In this document: positions 22,632-23,095 of the stretch, in pieces | Position numbering within the stretch: the first letter of the stretch is position 1 | Layout of the letters: each line of letters starts with the position of its first letter | Source of the DNA: an uncultured Eubacteriales bacterium | GTDB lineage: Bacteria > Bacillota > Clostridia > Christensenellales > UBA1242 | Direction: 5' to 3' | Assembly (NCBI GenBank): GCA_948787875.1 | Contig: CAQFKO010000021.1 | Span: 1 to 23,095, forward strand | DNA length: 23,095 nt | Made by a program: the position numbers and the translations under genes | The notes under the pieces: model-generated | Databases searched by the model: none | What the model was told of the DNA's origin: nothing | The model's input: the letters and a program-made list of their open reading frames with translations, nothing else

Positions 22632-23095
22632 ATGCAAAAAAAATCCAAAACAATTAAGCACGTACTAAAAAAAACAAAAAAGTTTTTTGTATCGCTATAC
22701 AGTGGCTGGCGAGCAACAACAATGCTTGCAACAAGCATAGCCATTGTTTTTCTCACGCTTGCATTGTCAATAACACTAACCGGACCTGCCCAAGTTGCAA
22801 CTTATGTATTTTTTGCAATAACCCTAATATTTGCGGCGTGGCTGATATCATTTTTAGTTTATCATAAGCAAAAGATAAAAGAAGCCATAGAAACCGAAGC
22901 AAACAAACACGAACTCACAAAAAATCTTTTGGAAATGTATGGCTTCAAGATTTTGGTCTTAGAGGTTATCACCTTTGCAATCAATATCGCCTATGCATTT
23001 TTCCTTTCAATAATCTCAATCACAAATCGCTCAATTTGGTATGGCTCTCTTTCGATTTTCTATTTCTTGTTAATGCTAATAAGATTGGTGCTTTT
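22632..23095 (+). CDS. Multi-transmembrane protein, partial at the right edge
   Basis: An open frame of at least 154 codons that runs off the window. GGAG (22622-22625) is six bases before the ATG. The first 20 residues are strongly basic (MQKKSKTIKHVLKKTKKFF), followed by hydrophobic helices at about 32-50, 55-77, 104-131 and 136 to the edge. A charged loop (78-101, KQKIKEAIETEANKHELTKN) lies between the second and third. The positive N-terminus suggests a cytosolic start. No family is recognised, and function cannot be inferred from this part. Divergent from mscS. Confidence 0.75.
   Translation, partial: MQKKSKTIKHVLKKTKKFFVSLYSGWRATTMLATSIAIVFLTLALSITLTGPAQVATYVFFAITLIFAAWLISFLVYHKQKIKEAIETEANKHELTKNLLEMYGFKILVLEVITFAINIAYAFFLSIISITNRSIWYGSLSIFYFLLMLIRLVL

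Overview
The window is AT-rich, low-GC chromosomal DNA with short intergenic gaps, AGGAG-type Shine-Dalgarno (SD) sites, sigma-A-like promoters (several with a TGn extended -10) and U-tract terminators. Type III glutamine synthetase, an NfnAB-type ferredoxin/NAD(P) oxidoreductase and many short-chain dehydrogenases (SDRs) point to an anaerobic member of the Bacillota, most likely an uncultured gut Clostridia lineage. This placement is inferred from gene content and base composition. There are no rRNA or tRNA genes, CRISPR arrays, phage genes or transposases.

Layout. 1-1800: a divergent DHH phosphoesterase and a small FMN-binding split-barrel protein. 1940-4680: purA-purB, the two steps from IMP to AMP, one base apart, followed by a 23-codon ORF. 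4700-10600: four SDR-superfamily enzymes, an unrecognised alpha/beta-hydrolase-like protein and a SAM methyltransferase, mostly single-gene units with their own promoters and terminators. 10610-12800: a structured intergenic region, a 417-residue ferritin-like protein whose SD lies in a 15-bp dyad, and a DUF308 membrane protein. 12789-13223 is the only gene-free stretch over 300 bases. It holds the DUF308 promoter and three head-to-tail copies of a palindromic element of about 127 bp; the last copy runs into the stop codon of a BaiA-like SDR. 14180-16540: nfnA-nfnB with no gap. 16560-19070: a membrane-anchored beta-propeller-like protein, then a two-gene unit of an SDR and peptidase E. 19100-22420: glnN and an MscS channel. 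A multi-TM protein runs off the right edge.

Working together. NfnAB would couple reduced ferredoxin and NADH to NADPH formation, and the six SDR-type enzymes within about 13.7 kb are plausible consumers of NAD(P)H. One resembles the bile-acid 3-alpha-hydroxysteroid dehydrogenase BaiA, so steroid or related lipid redox chemistry is possible but unproven. PurAB and GlnN cover purine and nitrogen metabolism.

The least explained items are the palindromic element array with its embedded stop codon, the dyad over the ferritin-like start, two look-alike promoters on either side of the array, the structured region at 10611-10727, and the Cys-elbow hydrolase-like protein.
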